A stretch of DNA of 64,000 nt from Exiguobacterium alkaliphilum 12/1 (GCF_000714435.1 NZ_JJMW01000063.1:84249-148248); one strand, 5' to 3'. Shown: positions 9,382-20,119, counted from the first letter of the stretch. The notes: a model not told the origin generated them from the sequence alone. A program made the numbers and translations.

Positions 9382-9395
9382 TTTAAGCGCTTACG
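9382..9395 (-). promoter_or_regulatory. cre-like site upstream of rocA
   Basis: TTTAAGCGCTTACG matches the CcpA-box consensus TGWAANCGNTNWCA at 12 of 14 positions and contains the AAGCGCTT core. It lies 30-43 bases before the rocA start. It was found by eye only. Confidence 0.4.
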
Positions 9396-9522
9396 TCTGT
9401 ATTGTATCGAAAAATCAAGGGAAATCCTAGTGAAACAATTTTCCAGAAAAGCGTGTCGTTTTCGCTCAAAATCAAGTCATGGTAGGATGAGGACAAGAGA
9501 GGTAACGGGAAAGGATGATTGG

Positions 9523-10326
9523 ATGAAGAAGTGGATCCTTCCGCTTGTGCTCGTCGTGATGCTCGGCGCGTGCGGCAACGGGGAAGAGCAACCGGCCGAA
9601 GAAGTGAAACGACCGCTCCCGGAAGCGGTCGAGACCGTCTATGCGGACTATCAGGAAGCGCTTCGACAAGGTGACGCCGAGGCGCTCGCCGCCCTCGATT
9701 ATGCGGGCGAACGGACCGATATCCCGGCGACCGGTGCCGTGACGCGTGAGCTTTCCCCTGGGGACATCTATGAGAGTTGGGTGAACGAGGCCGGAGACGT
9801 GGCGTATCTCGTTCACGAGATGGAAGACGCGGACGGGAATGAACTGCCGAACCGGTTGGCGAAAGTCGCCATCAAAGACGGGGAGGACTGGAAGCTCGTC
9901 GTGACACCGGCCGTGCTCCCGATTGACGTCATCGGCGAGGTCGGCGAGTTGTTGACCGGCATCGAAGCGAACGAGTACGGGGTCAACCCGGAAGCGAACG
10001 CCCGTCTCGCTGACGTACCGGAAGACGAGGCCGGCCCGATTTACGACCGTGTCAACGCGCAGACGGACTATGTCGCGCTCGAAGCGGACAACAACGTCTT
10101 CCTCCTGTTGTCGGAGACGCTTACCGTCCCGGAGAACCAGCAAGTGATGATCGACTATTTCGAGGCGTACGTGAACTGGTATGATGAACAGGAAGACGGG
10201 TTACGCGCGGCGGCCGCGACGGAAGACCCGGTCGAGTATTTGGAAGCGCTCGAGCCGCTCAAACAAAAACTAGAACAAGCCATCGACGGCTACGACGAAC
10301 GACTCGTCGATCCGTCGTTCGGTTAA
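9523..10326 (+). CDS. Putative lipoprotein of unknown function
   Basis: 267 residues. The N-terminus MKKWILPLVLVVMLGAC is a lipoprotein signal peptide with lipobox LGAC (Cys17), so the protein should be anchored to the outer face of the membrane. The mature part is very acidic, with many Glu and Asp residues, and has no motif I recognise; the first section (VYADYQEALRQGDAEALAALD) looks like a helical surface domain. The start is the ATG before the signal peptide, with AAAGGA upstream. It lies 10 bases before bcp and probably shares its transcript. Confidence 0.75.
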   Translation: MKKWILPLVLVVMLGACGNGEEQPAEEVKRPLPEAVETVYADYQEALRQGDAEALAALDYAGERTDIPATGAVTRELSPGDIYESWVNEAGDVAYLVHEMEDADGNELPNRLAKVAIKDGEDWKLVVTPAVLPIDVIGEVGELLTGIEANEYGVNPEANARLADVPEDEAGPIYDRVNAQTDYVALEADNNVFLLLSETLTVPENQQVMIDYFEAYVNWYDEQEDGLRAAAATEDPVEYLEALEPLKQKLEQAIDGYDERLVDPSFG

Positions 10327-10336
10327 GGAGGAAACG

Positions 10337-10777
10337 ATGATGTTAGCACCGACATTCACATTACCGAACCAAAACGGCGACATGATCTCGCTTGAACAGT
10401 ACCGCGGCCAAAAGGTCGTCCTCTATTTCTACCCGAAAGATTCGACGCCGGGCTGCACGACCGAGGCGTGTGACTTCCGCGACGCGATGCCGAAACTGTC
10501 AGGCGCCGTCGTCATCGGCATCTCGGCCGACAGCCAGAAGAAGCATCAAAACTTCATCAACAAGCACGAGCTCCCGTTCGACCTGCTCGTCGACGCCGAC
10601 CATGAAGTGTCGGAGCTTTACGGCGTCTGGCAACTGAAGAAGAACTACGGGAAAGAGTACTACGGCATCGTCCGTTCGACGTTCCTCATCAATGAGGACG
10701 GCTATATCGAACAGGAGTGGCGGAGCGTCAAAGTGAACGGGCACGTCGACGAAGTCGTCGCGGCCGTCACGTCATAA
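10337..10777 (+). CDS. bcp: Thiol peroxidase, BCP/PrxQ type
   Basis: 146-residue peroxiredoxin of the BCP group, which reduces peroxides using thioredoxin. The motif PGCTTEACDFRD contains the peroxidatic Cys40 and the nearby Cys45, giving the PrxQ two-cysteine arrangement. The C-terminal half has RSTFLINEDG. AAGGAGG precedes the paired ATGs at 10337 and 10340, and either could be used. It follows the lipoprotein gene by 10 bases. Confidence 0.92.
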   Translation: MMLAPTFTLPNQNGDMISLEQYRGQKVVLYFYPKDSTPGCTTEACDFRDAMPKLSGAVVIGISADSQKKHQNFINKHELPFDLLVDADHEVSELYGVWQLKKNYGKEYYGIVRSTFLINEDGYIEQEWRSVKVNGHVDEVVAAVTS

Positions 10778-10785
10778 GTTTGAAT

Positions 10786-10815
10786 CGGTCTCCTAAAAAG
10801 GAGGCCGTTTTTTTG
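10786..10815 (+). terminator. Terminator of the lipoprotein-bcp unit
   Basis: CGGTCTCCT and AGGAGGCCG pair with one mismatch around a short A-rich loop, followed by seven T. Confidence 0.85.
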
Positions 10816-10920
10816 TAGGTATCGTTTACAATTTGATGTCAATCTCCCGTGATGGATGTCCACGTATACGAACGCCTCAGCCCGTTTGTGACAAGTTGTT
10901 TACACGGGGAGGAGGGGATT

Positions 10921-10989
10921 TTGCGCCAGGACGAACTTGACGTGTATGTGAATCTTCTGAAAAATGGGAAGGGCAACGGTACGACGTAG
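10921..10989 (+). CDS. Possible 22-codon leader peptide before the Na+/alanine symporter
   Basis: A TTG at 10921 follows GGGGAGGAGGGG and opens a 22-codon frame (LRQDELDVYVNLLKNGKGNG, then TT and TAG) that ends 13 bases before the symporter ATG; the TAGGGGG at its end is also the symporter ribosome binding site. A strong ribosome binding site without any other gene to serve is the main support. It could also be chance. Confidence 0.3.
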   Translation: MRQDELDVYVNLLKNGKGNGTT

Positions 10990-11002
10990 GGGGAACGGAC
11001 AG

Positions 11003-12364
11003 ATGACACAATTTGAAAACTGGTTAACGGCGTTATCGGACCTTGTCTGGGGTCCATACTTACTTATTTTATTGATTGGGACGGGAATCTTCTTGACCAT
11101 CCGACTCGGCTTCATCCAAGTGACGCGACTCGGGTTCGGCTTGAGAGAGGCGTTCATCCCGAAAGCGAAAGCTGAACAGAAGAAGCAACGCGGGGACATC
11201 ACCCATTTCCAGGCACTCATGACCGCGCTCGCCGCGACGGTCGGGACCGGGAACATGGTCGGGGTCGCGACGGCAGTCGTCCTCGGTGGGCCGGGCGCCA
11301 TCGTCTGGATGTGGCTATCCGGCTTTATCGGGATGGCGACGAAATACGCGGAGGCCATCCTTGCCGTCAAATATCGCGTCGTCGATGAGCGGGGCGAGAT
11401 TGCCGGTGGCCCGATGTATTATTTGGAGCACGGCTTGAAGAAACGTTGGCTCGGCATGACGTTCGCCTTGTTCGCGGCCATCGCCGCGTTCGGGATTGGC
11501 AACGGCGTCCAGACGAACTCGATTAGCCTCGCGCTCAACACGTCGTTCGGCGTCCCGATGATTGTGACCGGGCTCACGCTCATGGTGTTGACGGCGTTCG
11601 TCATCCTCGGTGGCGTGAAGTCGATTGGGAAAGTCGTCGGCGTGTTCGTGCCGGTCATGATTTTCGCCTACGTCGGCGGTGGTCTCACCATTCTCGTCAT
11701 GAACTTCGAGTTGATTCCGTCGGCGTTCGCGACCATCTTCGCGAGCACGTTCAGCGCTGAAGCGATCGGCGGCGGGGCGCTTGGGGCCGCGATTCGATAC
11801 GGTGTCGCGCGCGGCGTGTTCTCGAACGAGGCCGGACTCGGTTCGGCACCGATTGCTGCCGCGGCCGCAAAGACTGATTTCCCGGGACGACAGGCGCTCG
11901 TCTCGATGACGCAAGTGTTGATCGATACGCTCATCGTCTGTTCGATCACGGGCTTGACGATCGTCATGAGCGGGCAATACGCGAGCGGTCTGCAAGGCAT
12001 CGAGTTGACGCAAGCGTCGTTCGCGTATTTCCTCGGACCGGTCGGCGAGCTGATCGTCACCATCTCGCTCGTCTTCTTCGCCTTCTCGACAGTGATCGGC
12101 TGGTGCTACTACGGGGAACGATCGATTTATTACTTGTTCGGCGAGCGGTCGATCGTGCCGTATCGTGTCCTATACATCGTTGTCGCCGGACTCGGCGCCA
12201 TGACGACGAATTTGAACCTCATCTGGGCCATCTCGGACGTGTTCAACGGGTTGATGGCAATCCCGAACTTGATTGGACTGTTGTTCTTGTCCGGCGTCGT
12301 CGTCGCAGAGACGAAACGGTTCGAGTTGGAACGACAGAAAGAGTTGCGGAAGTCCATCGCTTAA
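11003..12364 (+). CDS. Sodium:alanine (AGCS family) symporter
   Basis: 453-residue polytopic membrane protein of the alanine/glycine:cation symporter family. Seen are WGPYLLILLIGTG at the N-terminus, TALAATVGTGNMVGVATA, GPMYY and SNEAGLGSAPIAAAAAK, all characteristic of AGCS transporters. It takes up alanine or glycine with sodium. The ATG at 11003 has GGGGG upstream; a longer frame without a good start reaches back to 10964. It is a single gene, with a shared bidirectional terminator against the chemotaxis receptor. Confidence 0.92.
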   Translation: MTQFENWLTALSDLVWGPYLLILLIGTGIFLTIRLGFIQVTRLGFGLREAFIPKAKAEQKKQRGDITHFQALMTALAATVGTGNMVGVATAVVLGGPGAIVWMWLSGFIGMATKYAEAILAVKYRVVDERGEIAGGPMYYLEHGLKKRWLGMTFALFAAIAAFGIGNGVQTNSISLALNTSFGVPMIVTGLTLMVLTAFVILGGVKSIGKVVGVFVPVMIFAYVGGGLTILVMNFELIPSAFATIFASTFSAEAIGGGALGAAIRYGVARGVFSNEAGLGSAPIAAAAAKTDFPGRQALVSMTQVLIDTLIVCSITGLTIVMSGQYASGLQGIELTQASFAYFLGPVGELIVTISLVFFAFSTVIGWCYYGERSIYYLFGERSIVPYRVLYIVVAGLGAMTTNLNLIWAISDVFNGLMAIPNLIGLLFLSGVVVAETKRFELERQKELRKSIA

Positions 12365-12366
12365 TC

Positions 12367-12404
12367 AAAATGGAAGCCTCCTTCACAGGAAGCTTCCATT
12401 TTTT
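12367..12404. terminator. Bidirectional terminator between the symporter and the chemotaxis receptor
   Basis: AAAATGGAAGC pairs with GCTTCCATTTTTT, with A and T runs on the two sides, so it can serve both convergent genes. It overlaps the receptor stop codon. Confidence 0.85.
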
Positions 12405-14106
12405 ATACTTTGAATTGGCTAATCAGTTCGTTCAACTCGTCCATCTTTTGTTGCGACATCTCGGTGGCACGGTTCAACTCCCCGAACCGGTCGACCGAGA
12501 GGGTCACTTTCTCGGCAATCTCTTGCGTGCCGAGCGCGCCGTTGTTCACTGTGACGGCGACGTCTTGGATGACAGATATCATGTTCGACGTCAACTGTTC
12601 GAGCTCGGTCGCGGCGTCGGCGAACTCGGAAGCGGTCGTCTCGAACCGTCCCGCGTCCGCGCTGTACTGTTCGGCCGCCTCTTCGAGTTGGTCGTAGTCT
12701 TTGACGACATTCGTGTCGAGGAAGGAGAGCATCTCGCTCGACGTCTCGTTCAGATGGTCTACCGACTGGAGCACGGTCGCCGAGATGGCTTGGATCCGTT
12801 CGACGGTCGAGCGGCTCGTCTCGGCGAGCTTTCGAATCTCGTCGGCGACGACGGCGAATCCGCGGCCCGCTTCACCGGCACGCGCGGCTTCGATTGAGGC
12901 GTTCAAAGACAACAGGTTCGTCTGGGCGGCGATGTCTAGAATGTCGTTCGTGAGCGTCGCAATCTCGCGTACCGCCTTCGCGTCTTGCATCGCCCGCTCT
13001 AATCGTTGCCGGGTCGAATCGAGGACGTGGAGAGCGGACGATTTCGCTTCGACGGCATGGCCACGGAGGGCGACGGCCCGGGCATCGACCCGTTTCGCCT
13101 CGTCTTTTCGTTCGGCGGCCATCGAGACGATGTGTTGGAGCGTCCGTTCCATGTCGGAAGCCGAAGCGTTCATTTCCTGGGCGCTCGCGGCCGTCTGTTG
13201 CATGCCGGCCGTCAAGTCCTCGGTCGTCGCGGCCGTCGTCGTCATATACGTGTCGAGCGCTTTTAGCTCTTCATACGTGTTGGCCGACTGTGCCGCGACA
13301 CCGCGAGACACGTCGTTCACTTGCAGGATGAGTTGACGCAAGTTGGCGATGAATTGGTTGAAGTCGCGTGCGAGCCCCGAAAACTCGTCTCGGCGCTTCA
13401 CCGGGATCGCCGTCGTCAAATCGCCTTCGCTCGTCGCGAGTTCCCGCATCTTCACTTTGAACTCGTTGAGCGGTTCGAAGATGGAGCGGAAGATGAACAG
13501 CATCATGAGCACGGTGAAAATGGCAGCGGCGGCTAGGATGACGATGAGCGTGAGCTGTACTTGTTCAAACAGCGCCTCGCCTTGTTCCGTGTCGGAGATG
13601 ATGGCGTCACGGTTCAAGTTGACGAGAAGGCCGAGCGTGTTCGACAGCGCATCCGCACTCGGCGTCGCCGTGTCGCGGATATAAGCCTCGGCCTCAGCTT
13701 GGCCTTCCTCGTTTGAGATGCGCAATAGTTCCGTGATGTTCGTTTGAAACGTCGTCCACTGCGTCTCGGCCTGATCGAACAGTTCTTGGTCAGCTTGTGT
13801 GATGATCGTCGATTCATAGCCGCTCATCCGTTGCTTTAAAATCGTGACGCCCGTCTCGACGTCGCGCTCGACGTTCTGTTTCGTCACTTCGTCCTCGACG
13901 AGAGCGTGTCGAATCAAATGGCGCCGTATCTCGAGCAACTGTTTGTCGACTTGATGAATCTGGTCCATGCCTGGCACCCACGACACGGTCATATCTTCTT
14001 GTGCGGCCTTCGAGGCGTTCAACGCGTATAGGGCGTATCCGCTCACGCCGAGCAACAAGACGAGCAAGACGGTGAACGCGGCAATCAGTTTGTTCCGGAT
14101 TGACAT
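12403..14106 (-). CDS. Methyl-accepting chemotaxis protein
   Basis: 567 residues. TM1 is at about 8-28, an extracellular helical sensor of four-helix-bundle type at about 30-180, TM2 at about 185-207, then a HAMP domain and a long cytoplasmic coiled coil. The signalling tip has the conserved run around [20 protein letters not shown] and [16 protein letters not shown]. It should control CheA kinase activity in response to an unknown ligand. The ATG at 14106 has AGGGAGG upstream; the in-frame ATG at 14124 does not. No other chemotaxis gene is in the window. Confidence 0.92.
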   Translation of the reverse strand: MSIRNKLIAAFTVLLVLLLGVSGYALYALNASKAAQEDMTVSWVPGMDQIHQVDKQLLEIRRHLIRHALVEDEVTKQNVERDVETGVTILKQRMSGYESTIITQADQELFDQAETQWTTFQTNITELLRISNEEGQAEAEAYIRDTATPSADALSNTLGLLVNLNRDAIISDTEQGEALFEQVQLTLIVILAAAAIFTVLMMLFIFRSIFEPLNEFKVKMRELATSEGDLTTAIPVKRRDEFSGLARDFNQFIANLRQLILQVNDVSRGVAAQSANTYEELKALDTYMTTTAATTEDLTAGMQQTAASAQEMNASASDMERTLQHIVSMAAERKDEAKRVDARAVALRGHAVEAKSSALHVLDSTRQRLERAMQDAKAVREIATLTNDILDIAAQTNLLSLNASIEAARAGEAGRGFAVVADEIRKLAETSRSTVERIQAISATVLQSVDHLNETSSEMLSFLDTNVVKDYDQLEEAAEQYSADAGRFETTASEFADAATELEQLTSNMISVIQDVAVTVNNGALGTQEIAEKVTLSVDRFGELNRATEMSQQKMDELNELISQFKV

Positions 14107-14322
14107 AATGATCCTCCCTGTCATTCAGTCTTCTCTCTAAGCATAAGGACAATCCGCCGACGACCGAATAGCTATTTTTGGAAACGAGTCAATGTTCGGG
14201 TCGGATTCCCCATGTTTGTAAAAAAACGTGTCGCTTTCGAGCGGATTGGATTTTCTTTTTTGTCTTATGAAATAGTGGTATGATAAGGAACGATGTATGA
14301 AACCATGTTGGAGGTGTGAAGA

Positions 14323-14613
14323 TTGACTCGAATCACAGAAGATGAAGTACGGCACGTCGCCGGACTCGCCCGCCTTGCGATCACAGATGACGAGGTGACG
14401 CACTTCACGGAGCAATTGACAAAAATCCTCGAGTTCGCGGAGCAACTCGATGAACTCGATACAACGGGCGTCATCCCGACGACCCATGCCCTAGATTTGA
14501 AAAACGTACTACGCAAAGACGAGGTCCGCCCGTCGCTTCCACGCGAGGAAGTCGAACGGATGGCACCTGATTGGGAGAACGGCCAAGTCCGCGTCCCAGC
14601 CGTCTTTGAATAA
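14323..14613 (+). CDS. gatC: Asp-tRNA(Asn)/Glu-tRNA(Gln) amidotransferase subunit C
   Basis: 96 residues, typical GatC length, with the conserved start [17 protein letters not shown] and C-terminal RVPAVFE. It stabilises the GatAB complex, which converts misacylated Glu-tRNA(Gln) (and Asp-tRNA(Asn)) to the correct aminoacyl-tRNA. A TTG start at 14323 follows TTGGAGGTG. It leads the gatC-gatA-gatB operon, with gatA 10 bases downstream. Confidence 0.95.
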   Translation: MTRITEDEVRHVAGLARLAITDDEVTHFTEQLTKILEFAEQLDELDTTGVIPTTHALDLKNVLRKDEVRPSLPREEVERMAPDWENGQVRVPAVFE

Positions 14614-14623
14614 GGAGGCCCCT

Positions 14624-16066
14624 ATGAGTTTATTCGACCACGGTGTAGCGAAGCTACATACCTTATTAAAAGAAGGCGAGGTCACGGTGACGGACCTCGT
14701 CAAAGAATCGTTCGACCAAATCGAGCGCACGGATGAGAAAATCGGTGCGTTCTTGACGCTCAACGAGGATGCGTTCGAGCAAGCAAAACGGATGGACGAC
14801 CTCGCGAAGACAGCGGACAACCCGCTCTTCGGATTGCCAATCGGCGTCAAAGACAACATCGTCACGAAAGGGACGCGGACGACGTGTGCCTCGAAGTTCC
14901 TCGAGAACTTCGTCCCGGCCCATGACGCGACGGTCGTCGAGCGTCTCCATGACGCCGGTGCCGTCACGATCGGGAAGCTCAACATGGACGAGTTCGCGAT
15001 GGGCTCGTCAAACGAGAACTCGGCGTTCAAAGTCGTCCGCAACCCATGGGACACAACCCGCGTACCAGGCGGTTCGTCAGGCGGTTCGGCGGCGACGGTC
15101 GCGGCCGGACAAGTCCTCTTTAGCCTTGGCTCGGATACGGGCGGTTCGATTCGTCAACCGGCGGCCTATTGTGGCGTCGTCGGGATGAAACCGACGTATG
15201 GTCTCGTCTCACGTTACGGCCTCGTCGCCTTCGCCTCGTCGCTCGACCAAATCGGTCCGCTCACACGTACGGTCGAAGACAACGCCTACTTGTTGAACGC
15301 GATTGCCGGGCATTGCGAGATGGACTCGACGTCATCGACGGTCGAGCTTCCGGACTACACGAAGTCGCTTCACGGCGACATCAAAGGCTTGAAACTCGCA
15401 CTCCCGGAAGAGTTCATGGGGGAAGGCGTATCGGACGGTGTCCGTAAACAAATCGAGGAAGCGATTGAGACGCTCAAGTCGCTCGGTGCGACGGTCGAGA
15501 CGGTATCGCTCCCGACGGTGAAATACGCGCTCCCGACATATTACTTGCTCGCTTCGTCTGAAGCATCTTCGAACCTCGCCCGCTTCGACGGCATCCGTTA
15601 CGGTCGACGCGCCGAGGCCGACGCGCTCGAAGAAGTGTTCACGTACTCGCGTGAGCAAGGGTTCGGCGAAGAAGTGAAACGTCGCATCATGCTCGGAACG
15701 TACGCCTTGAGCTCTGGTTATTACGATGCGTTCTACAAGAAGTCGCAACAGGTCCGAACGCTCATGAAGCAAGACTTTGAAAAAGTGTTCGCGAAGTACG
15801 ACGCCATCATCGGGCCGACTGCTCCGACGATTGCGTTCAAACTCGGCGACCAGCTCGAAGACCCGCTCACGATGTACGCTAACGATATTATGACGATCCC
15901 CGTCAACTTGGCGGGCGTCCCGGCTATCTCGGTCCCGGCCGGTCTGTCAGAAGGACTCCCGGTCGGTCTTCAAATCATCGGGAACCATTACAGTGAACCA
16001 ACACTCTACCGCGTGGCCCATGCTTTCGAACAAGCAAACGGCGGTTTCAAAATGCCACAGCTTTAA
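14624..16066 (+). CDS. gatA: Glutamyl-tRNA(Gln) amidotransferase subunit A
   Basis: 480-residue amidase-signature enzyme that releases ammonia from glutamine for GatB. The Ser-cisSer-Lys site is visible: Lys76 in PIGVKDNI, the serine-rich [14 protein letters not shown] and [13 protein letters not shown] chose the ATG at 14624 because AAGGAGG lies in front of it; a longer in-frame start at 14606 would overlap gatC. It is the middle gene of gatCAB. Confidence 0.96.
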   Translation: MSLFDHGVAKLHTLLKEGEVTVTDLVKESFDQIERTDEKIGAFLTLNEDAFEQAKRMDDLAKTADNPLFGLPIGVKDNIVTKGTRTTCASKFLENFVPAHDATVVERLHDAGAVTIGKLNMDEFAMGSSNENSAFKVVRNPWDTTRVPGGSSGGSAATVAAGQVLFSLGSDTGGSIRQPAAYCGVVGMKPTYGLVSRYGLVAFASSLDQIGPLTRTVEDNAYLLNAIAGHCEMDSTSSTVELPDYTKSLHGDIKGLKLALPEEFMGEGVSDGVRKQIEEAIETLKSLGATVETVSLPTVKYALPTYYLLASSEASSNLARFDGIRYGRRAEADALEEVFTYSREQGFGEEVKRRIMLGTYALSSGYYDAFYKKSQQVRTLMKQDFEKVFAKYDAIIGPTAPTIAFKLGDQLEDPLTMYANDIMTIPVNLAGVPAISVPAGLSEGLPVGLQIIGNHYSEPTLYRVAHAFEQANGGFKMPQL

Positions 16067-16078
16067 GGAGGACGTACG

Positions 16079-17509
16079 ATGAACTTTGAAACGATCATCG
16101 GGATCGAGGTGCACGCCGAGCTGAGCACGAAGTCGAAGATTTGGTGTGGCTGCTCGCGCACGTACGGTGCCGAAACGAATACACAGACGTGTCCGATTTG
16201 TCTCGGACACCCGGGCGTCTTGCCTAAATTGAACGAAGAGGCGGTCAACCTTGCCATCAAGGCCGCGATGGCACTCAACTGTGAAGTCGCGACCGATACG
16301 AAATTCGACCGGAAGAACTACTTCTATCCGGACACGCCGAAAGCGTACCAAATCTCGCAGTTCGACCAGCCGATCGGCTTCAACGGTCACGTCGACGTCG
16401 AAGTCGACGGCGAGATGAAACGGTTCCGCATCGAGCGGGTCCATCTCGAAGAAGATGCCGGGAAGATGAACCACACGGGTGAGAAGCATTCGGTCGTCGA
16501 CTTCAACCGGACCGGCTCACCGCTCATCGAGATCGTCAGTGAGGCCGACATGCGCTCACCGAAAGACGCCGTCGCGTACCTCGAGCGCTTGAAAGAAGTG
16601 CTCTCGTTCGCGGGCGTCTCGGACGTCAAGATGGAAGAAGGGTCGCTTCGTTGCGACTGTAACATCTCGGTCCGTCCGTTCGGTCAAGAACCGTTCGGGA
16701 CGAAGACGGAACTCAAAAACTTGAACTCGTTCTCGAACGTGTTGAAGGCGCTCGAGTATGAAGAAGACCGTCATCGCAAACTCCTCATCACGGGTGGCGT
16801 CATGCGTCAAGAGACGCTTCGTTTCGACGAGGCGGCGAAGAAGACGATTCTCATGCGTGTCAAAGAAGGCGCGGCCGACTATCGCTACTTCCCAGAGCCG
16901 GACCTCGTCCGTCTCGAGATTGACGAGGCGTGGAAAGATCGCATCCGGGCGACACTTCCGGAACTGCCGGCGGCCCGTCGCGAACGCTACATGAGCAATT
17001 ACGGCTTGTCGGCGTATGACGCGAAGGCGCTCACGTCGACGCGTGAGTTCTCGGACTTCTTCGAAGCGACGACGGCGGCCGGTGCCGAGCCAAAAGCCGC
17101 GGCGAACTGGCTCATGGGTGAAGTGCTCGGCCACTTGAACAAGTCGGACGAGACGATCGAGACGATGAAACTCACACCGGGCGCGCTCGCAGAGTTGATT
17201 CGTTTGATTGGAGACGGTACAATTTCTTCGAAGATCGCCAAGCGTGTGTTCACGGCCATGATGGAAGAAGGCGCCGAACCGAAAGCGTATGTGGAAGCGA
17301 ACGGCCTCGCCCAAATCTCGGACGAGAACTTGCTTCGCGGCTACATCCTTGAGTTGTTCGAGGCGCATCCGCAAATGATTGAAGACTTTAAGAACGGGAA
17401 AGACCGGGCGAAAGGCTTCATCATCGGGCAAATCATGAAACAGACGAAAGGGATGGCGAACCCGGCACTCCTCGATGGCTTGTTCCACGAAGAGATTGCC
17501 AAACGCTGA
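16079..17509 (+). CDS. gatB: Aspartyl/glutamyl-tRNA amidotransferase subunit B
   Basis: 476 residues starting [20 protein letters not shown], a near-invariant GatB N-terminus. It includes the zinc-site cysteines ([14 protein letters not shown]) and the C-terminal tail domain with [13 protein letters not shown] that holds the tRNA. It activates and amidates the misacylated tRNA with ammonia from GatA. AAGGAGG precedes the ATG, 12 bases after gatA. Confidence 0.96.
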   Translation: MNFETIIGIEVHAELSTKSKIWCGCSRTYGAETNTQTCPICLGHPGVLPKLNEEAVNLAIKAAMALNCEVATDTKFDRKNYFYPDTPKAYQISQFDQPIGFNGHVDVEVDGEMKRFRIERVHLEEDAGKMNHTGEKHSVVDFNRTGSPLIEIVSEADMRSPKDAVAYLERLKEVLSFAGVSDVKMEEGSLRCDCNISVRPFGQEPFGTKTELKNLNSFSNVLKALEYEEDRHRKLLITGGVMRQETLRFDEAAKKTILMRVKEGAADYRYFPEPDLVRLEIDEAWKDRIRATLPELPAARRERYMSNYGLSAYDAKALTSTREFSDFFEATTAAGAEPKAAANWLMGEVLGHLNKSDETIETMKLTPGALAELIRLIGDGTISSKIAKRVFTAMMEEGAEPKAYVEANGLAQISDENLLRGYILELFEAHPQMIEDFKNGKDRAKGFIIGQIMKQTKGMANPALLDGLFHEEIAKR

Positions 17510-17514
17510 CGAAG

Positions 17515-17540
17515 CGGCGAGGCACTTGTGTCTCGCTTTT
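17515..17540 (+). terminator. Weak terminator after gatB
   Basis: GCGAGGCAC and GTGTCTCGC pair with one G-U, followed by only four T. Partial read-through to dagK is likely. Confidence 0.55.
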
Positions 17541-17571
17541 CGCTCGATATGAGCAAAGGGAGAGAAAGAGT

Positions 17572-18570
17572 ATGCAACGGAAACGTGCGCGGGTCATCTA
17601 TAACCCGACATCAGGAAAAGAAGTGATCAAACGGGAGCTCCCGTACATCTTGAACCGCTTAGAGGATGCGGGTTATGAGACGTCGACGTACGCGACGAAA
17701 GCGATTGGTGACGCGACGCAGGAAGCCGTCCGGGCCGCTGCGGCCGAGTTCGATTTGATTATCGCGGCCGGCGGGGACGGGACGCTGAACGAAGTCATCT
17801 CGGGCCTTGCACCGCTCGAGACACGTCCAACGATCGGGCTCATTCCGGTCGGCACGACGAACGACTTCGCCCGTGCGATGCGTATTCCTTTGAGTGTCGT
17901 CGGGGCGCTCGACGTCATCTGCGACGGCTTCGAGATGCCGGTCGACCTCGGTGAGATTGAAGGCGAGAAGGGTGACATCCACTACTTCATCAATATCGCC
18001 GGCGGCGGCATCATGACGGAGTTGTCTTATGAAGTGCCGTCGAAGTTGAAGACGGCGCTCGGCCAGCTCGCGTATTACGTCAAAGGGATGGAGAAGCTAC
18101 CGCTCATCAAACCGACGTATATCGAACTCGAGCACGACGAAGGCACGTTCAGCGGCGAGGTGATGATTTTCCTCACGTCGAACTCGAACTCGGTCGGTGG
18201 TTTCGAGAAGATTTCACCACACGCGTCGCTGAACGACGGCTTGTTCGACTTGTTCATCTTACGTAAATGTAACTTGTTCGAGTTCATCCATGTCGTCCGC
18301 TTGCTCTTACGGGGCGAACACTTGACGAGTCCGCTCGTCGAGCACTTCAAGACGAGCCACGTCCGGATGAAGACGACGGAGCCGATGAGTCTCAACATCG
18401 ACGGCGAGTATGGCGGGGAGTGTACCGGTGAGATGCGGAACTTGTTCCGTCACTTGACGGTGCTCGCGCCGAACGCGCGCATTCGCGAGATGGAAGAGCT
18501 GAACGCCCAATATGAGCGCGAACAGATGATTAAACAGCTGTTCAACGTGTCAATCGAGAAAGCAGAATGA
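17572..18570 (+). CDS. dagK: Diacylglycerol kinase DagK
   Basis: 332 residues of the soluble lipid-kinase family. It phosphorylates diacylglycerol released during lipoteichoic acid synthesis back to phosphatidic acid. The nucleotide motif AAGGDGTLNEVISGL near residue 66 and PVGTTNDFARA near 97 are clear. The order gatB-dagK-rlmCD is the same as in Bacillus. GGGAGAGAAAG precedes the ATG. Confidence 0.93.
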   Translation: MQRKRARVIYNPTSGKEVIKRELPYILNRLEDAGYETSTYATKAIGDATQEAVRAAAAEFDLIIAAGGDGTLNEVISGLAPLETRPTIGLIPVGTTNDFARAMRIPLSVVGALDVICDGFEMPVDLGEIEGEKGDIHYFINIAGGGIMTELSYEVPSKLKTALGQLAYYVKGMEKLPLIKPTYIELEHDEGTFSGEVMIFLTSNSNSVGGFEKISPHASLNDGLFDLFILRKCNLFEFIHVVRLLLRGEHLTSPLVEHFKTSHVRMKTTEPMSLNIDGEYGGECTGEMRNLFRHLTVLAPNARIREMEELNAQYEREQMIKQLFNVSIEKAE

Positions 18571-18664
18571 GTCGGCTCGGCGTGGCGCACACGTCGAGCT
18601 TTTCGTTCGCCTCGAACGGGTAACGGTATATACAGGAATTTTTGAATCGAGAAAGGAGAGGCAC

Positions 18665-20023
18665 ATGCTACCAGTTAAAAAGAATGACCGTCTTGACGTC
18701 GCCATCCACGACCTGACCCATGAAGGGGCTGGCGTGGCGCGCGTCGACGGCTACACGTTATTCGTCCCGAACGCGCTCCCAGGCGAGACGGTCGAGATCG
18801 TCGTGACGAAGACGAACAAACAGTACGGGTTCGCCCGCTTGATCGATGTGAAACAAGCGAGCGCGGATCGCGTCGAGCCGCCGTGCCCAATCTTTTATCA
18901 ATGCGGGGGCTGTCAGCTCCAACATTTCAGCTATGACGGCCAGCTCCGTCAGAAACGGGACCGCGTCGTCGATGCGCTGAAGCGACTCGGCCAGTTCGAC
19001 GTGCCGGTCCACGAGACGATTGGCATGCCGGAACCGTGGCGTTACCGAAACAAGGCGCAAGTGCCGTTCAAGCAAGAAGGGGGCCGTTTAGTCGCCGGCT
19101 TCTATCGCCCACGTTCGCACGACATCGTCGAGATGAAGGAGTGCCTCATCCAAGACGAGCGCAATGACGAAGCGGTCCAAGTCGTTCGTGACGTATTGGA
19201 AGCACACGGCGTCCCGGCCTATGACGAGAAGACCGGACGCGGTGTCATCCGTCACGTCATGGCCCGGTACGGATACCATTCAGGCGAGTTGATGATCGTC
19301 CTCATCACGAAGACGTCGAAAATCAAAGGTGTCAACGAGATCGTCGCCGACATCGTGAAGCGTCTCCCGGACGTGACGTCGATCATGCAAAACGTCAACC
19401 CGGACAAGACGAACGTCATCTTAGGGTCGACGAATAAGTTGCTCTATGGCCATGAGACGATTGAGGACAAGATCGGTGGCCTGACGTTCACGATTTCTCC
19501 GCACTCGTTCTTCCAAGTCAACCCGGTCCAGACGGAGAAGCTGTATGGCAAGGCGCTCGAATACGCGCAACTGACCGGGACGGAACAAGTCGTCGACGCC
19601 TATTGCGGCATCGGGACGATCAGTCTGTTCCTCGCCCGGAAAGCGGCGCACGTGTACGGTGTCGAAGTCGTGCCGGAAGCGATCGAGGACGCGAAACAGA
19701 ACGCGCTCGTCAATGAGATTGATAACGTGACGTACGCGTGCGGCGCGGCAGAAGACGTGTTGCCGAAATGGAAGAAAGACGGGATTAATCCGGACGTCAT
19801 CGTCGTCGACCCGCCGCGTAAAGGCTGTGCTGAGTCATTCCTCGAGACGATGGTCGAGATGGCACCGAAGCGAATCGTCTACGTGTCGTGTAACGTCGCG
19901 ACGCAAGCGCGCGATATGCGTTATCTCGCGGATCGCGGTTACAAATTAGTCGAAGTCACACCGGTCGACATGTTCCCGCATACGGCGCATGTGGAGACCG
20001 TGGCGTGGATGGAAAAAGTATAA
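18665..20023 (+). CDS. rlmCD: 23S rRNA (uracil-5-)-methyltransferase RlmCD
   Basis: 452 residues. An N-terminal TRAM domain (about 4-62) is followed by an iron-sulfur site with Cys74, Cys80 and Cys83 in CPIFYQCGGCQ and a later Cys in MKECLIQ. A SAM-dependent methyltransferase domain has DAYCGIGTISLFLA and the catalytic SCNVATQARDM. It makes 5-methyluridine in 23S rRNA. The dagK neighbour supports orthology with the dual-site Bacillus RlmCD, but site specificity is not provable here. AAGGAGAGG precedes the ATG. Confidence 0.92.
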   Translation: MLPVKKNDRLDVAIHDLTHEGAGVARVDGYTLFVPNALPGETVEIVVTKTNKQYGFARLIDVKQASADRVEPPCPIFYQCGGCQLQHFSYDGQLRQKRDRVVDALKRLGQFDVPVHETIGMPEPWRYRNKAQVPFKQEGGRLVAGFYRPRSHDIVEMKECLIQDERNDEAVQVVRDVLEAHGVPAYDEKTGRGVIRHVMARYGYHSGELMIVLITKTSKIKGVNEIVADIVKRLPDVTSIMQNVNPDKTNVILGSTNKLLYGHETIEDKIGGLTFTISPHSFFQVNPVQTEKLYGKALEYAQLTGTEQVVDAYCGIGTISLFLARKAAHVYGVEVVPEAIEDAKQNALVNEIDNVTYACGAAEDVLPKWKKDGINPDVIVVDPPRKGCAESFLETMVEMAPKRIVYVSCNVATQARDMRYLADRGYKLVEVTPVDMFPHTAHVETVAWMEKV

Positions 20024-20027
20024 TAAA

Positions 20028-20077
20028 AACCCTTAGCTTTTCCGTTTTCATACGGTTCAGCTAAGGGCTATTTTATT
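20028..20077 (+). terminator. Terminator of rlmCD
   Basis: CCCTTAGCT pairs with AGCTAAGGG around a 20-base loop that can itself fold (CCGTTTTCATACGG), followed by a T-rich run. Confidence 0.75.
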
Positions 20078-20119
20078 GCCTTAATAATTAAAGCGCCTTT
20101 ATAATCTTTGGGCTAGAAC

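Noticed and set aside
16556..17488. Long minus-strand frame opposite gatB
   Set aside because: It is a compositional shadow of gatB with no domain and no start site.
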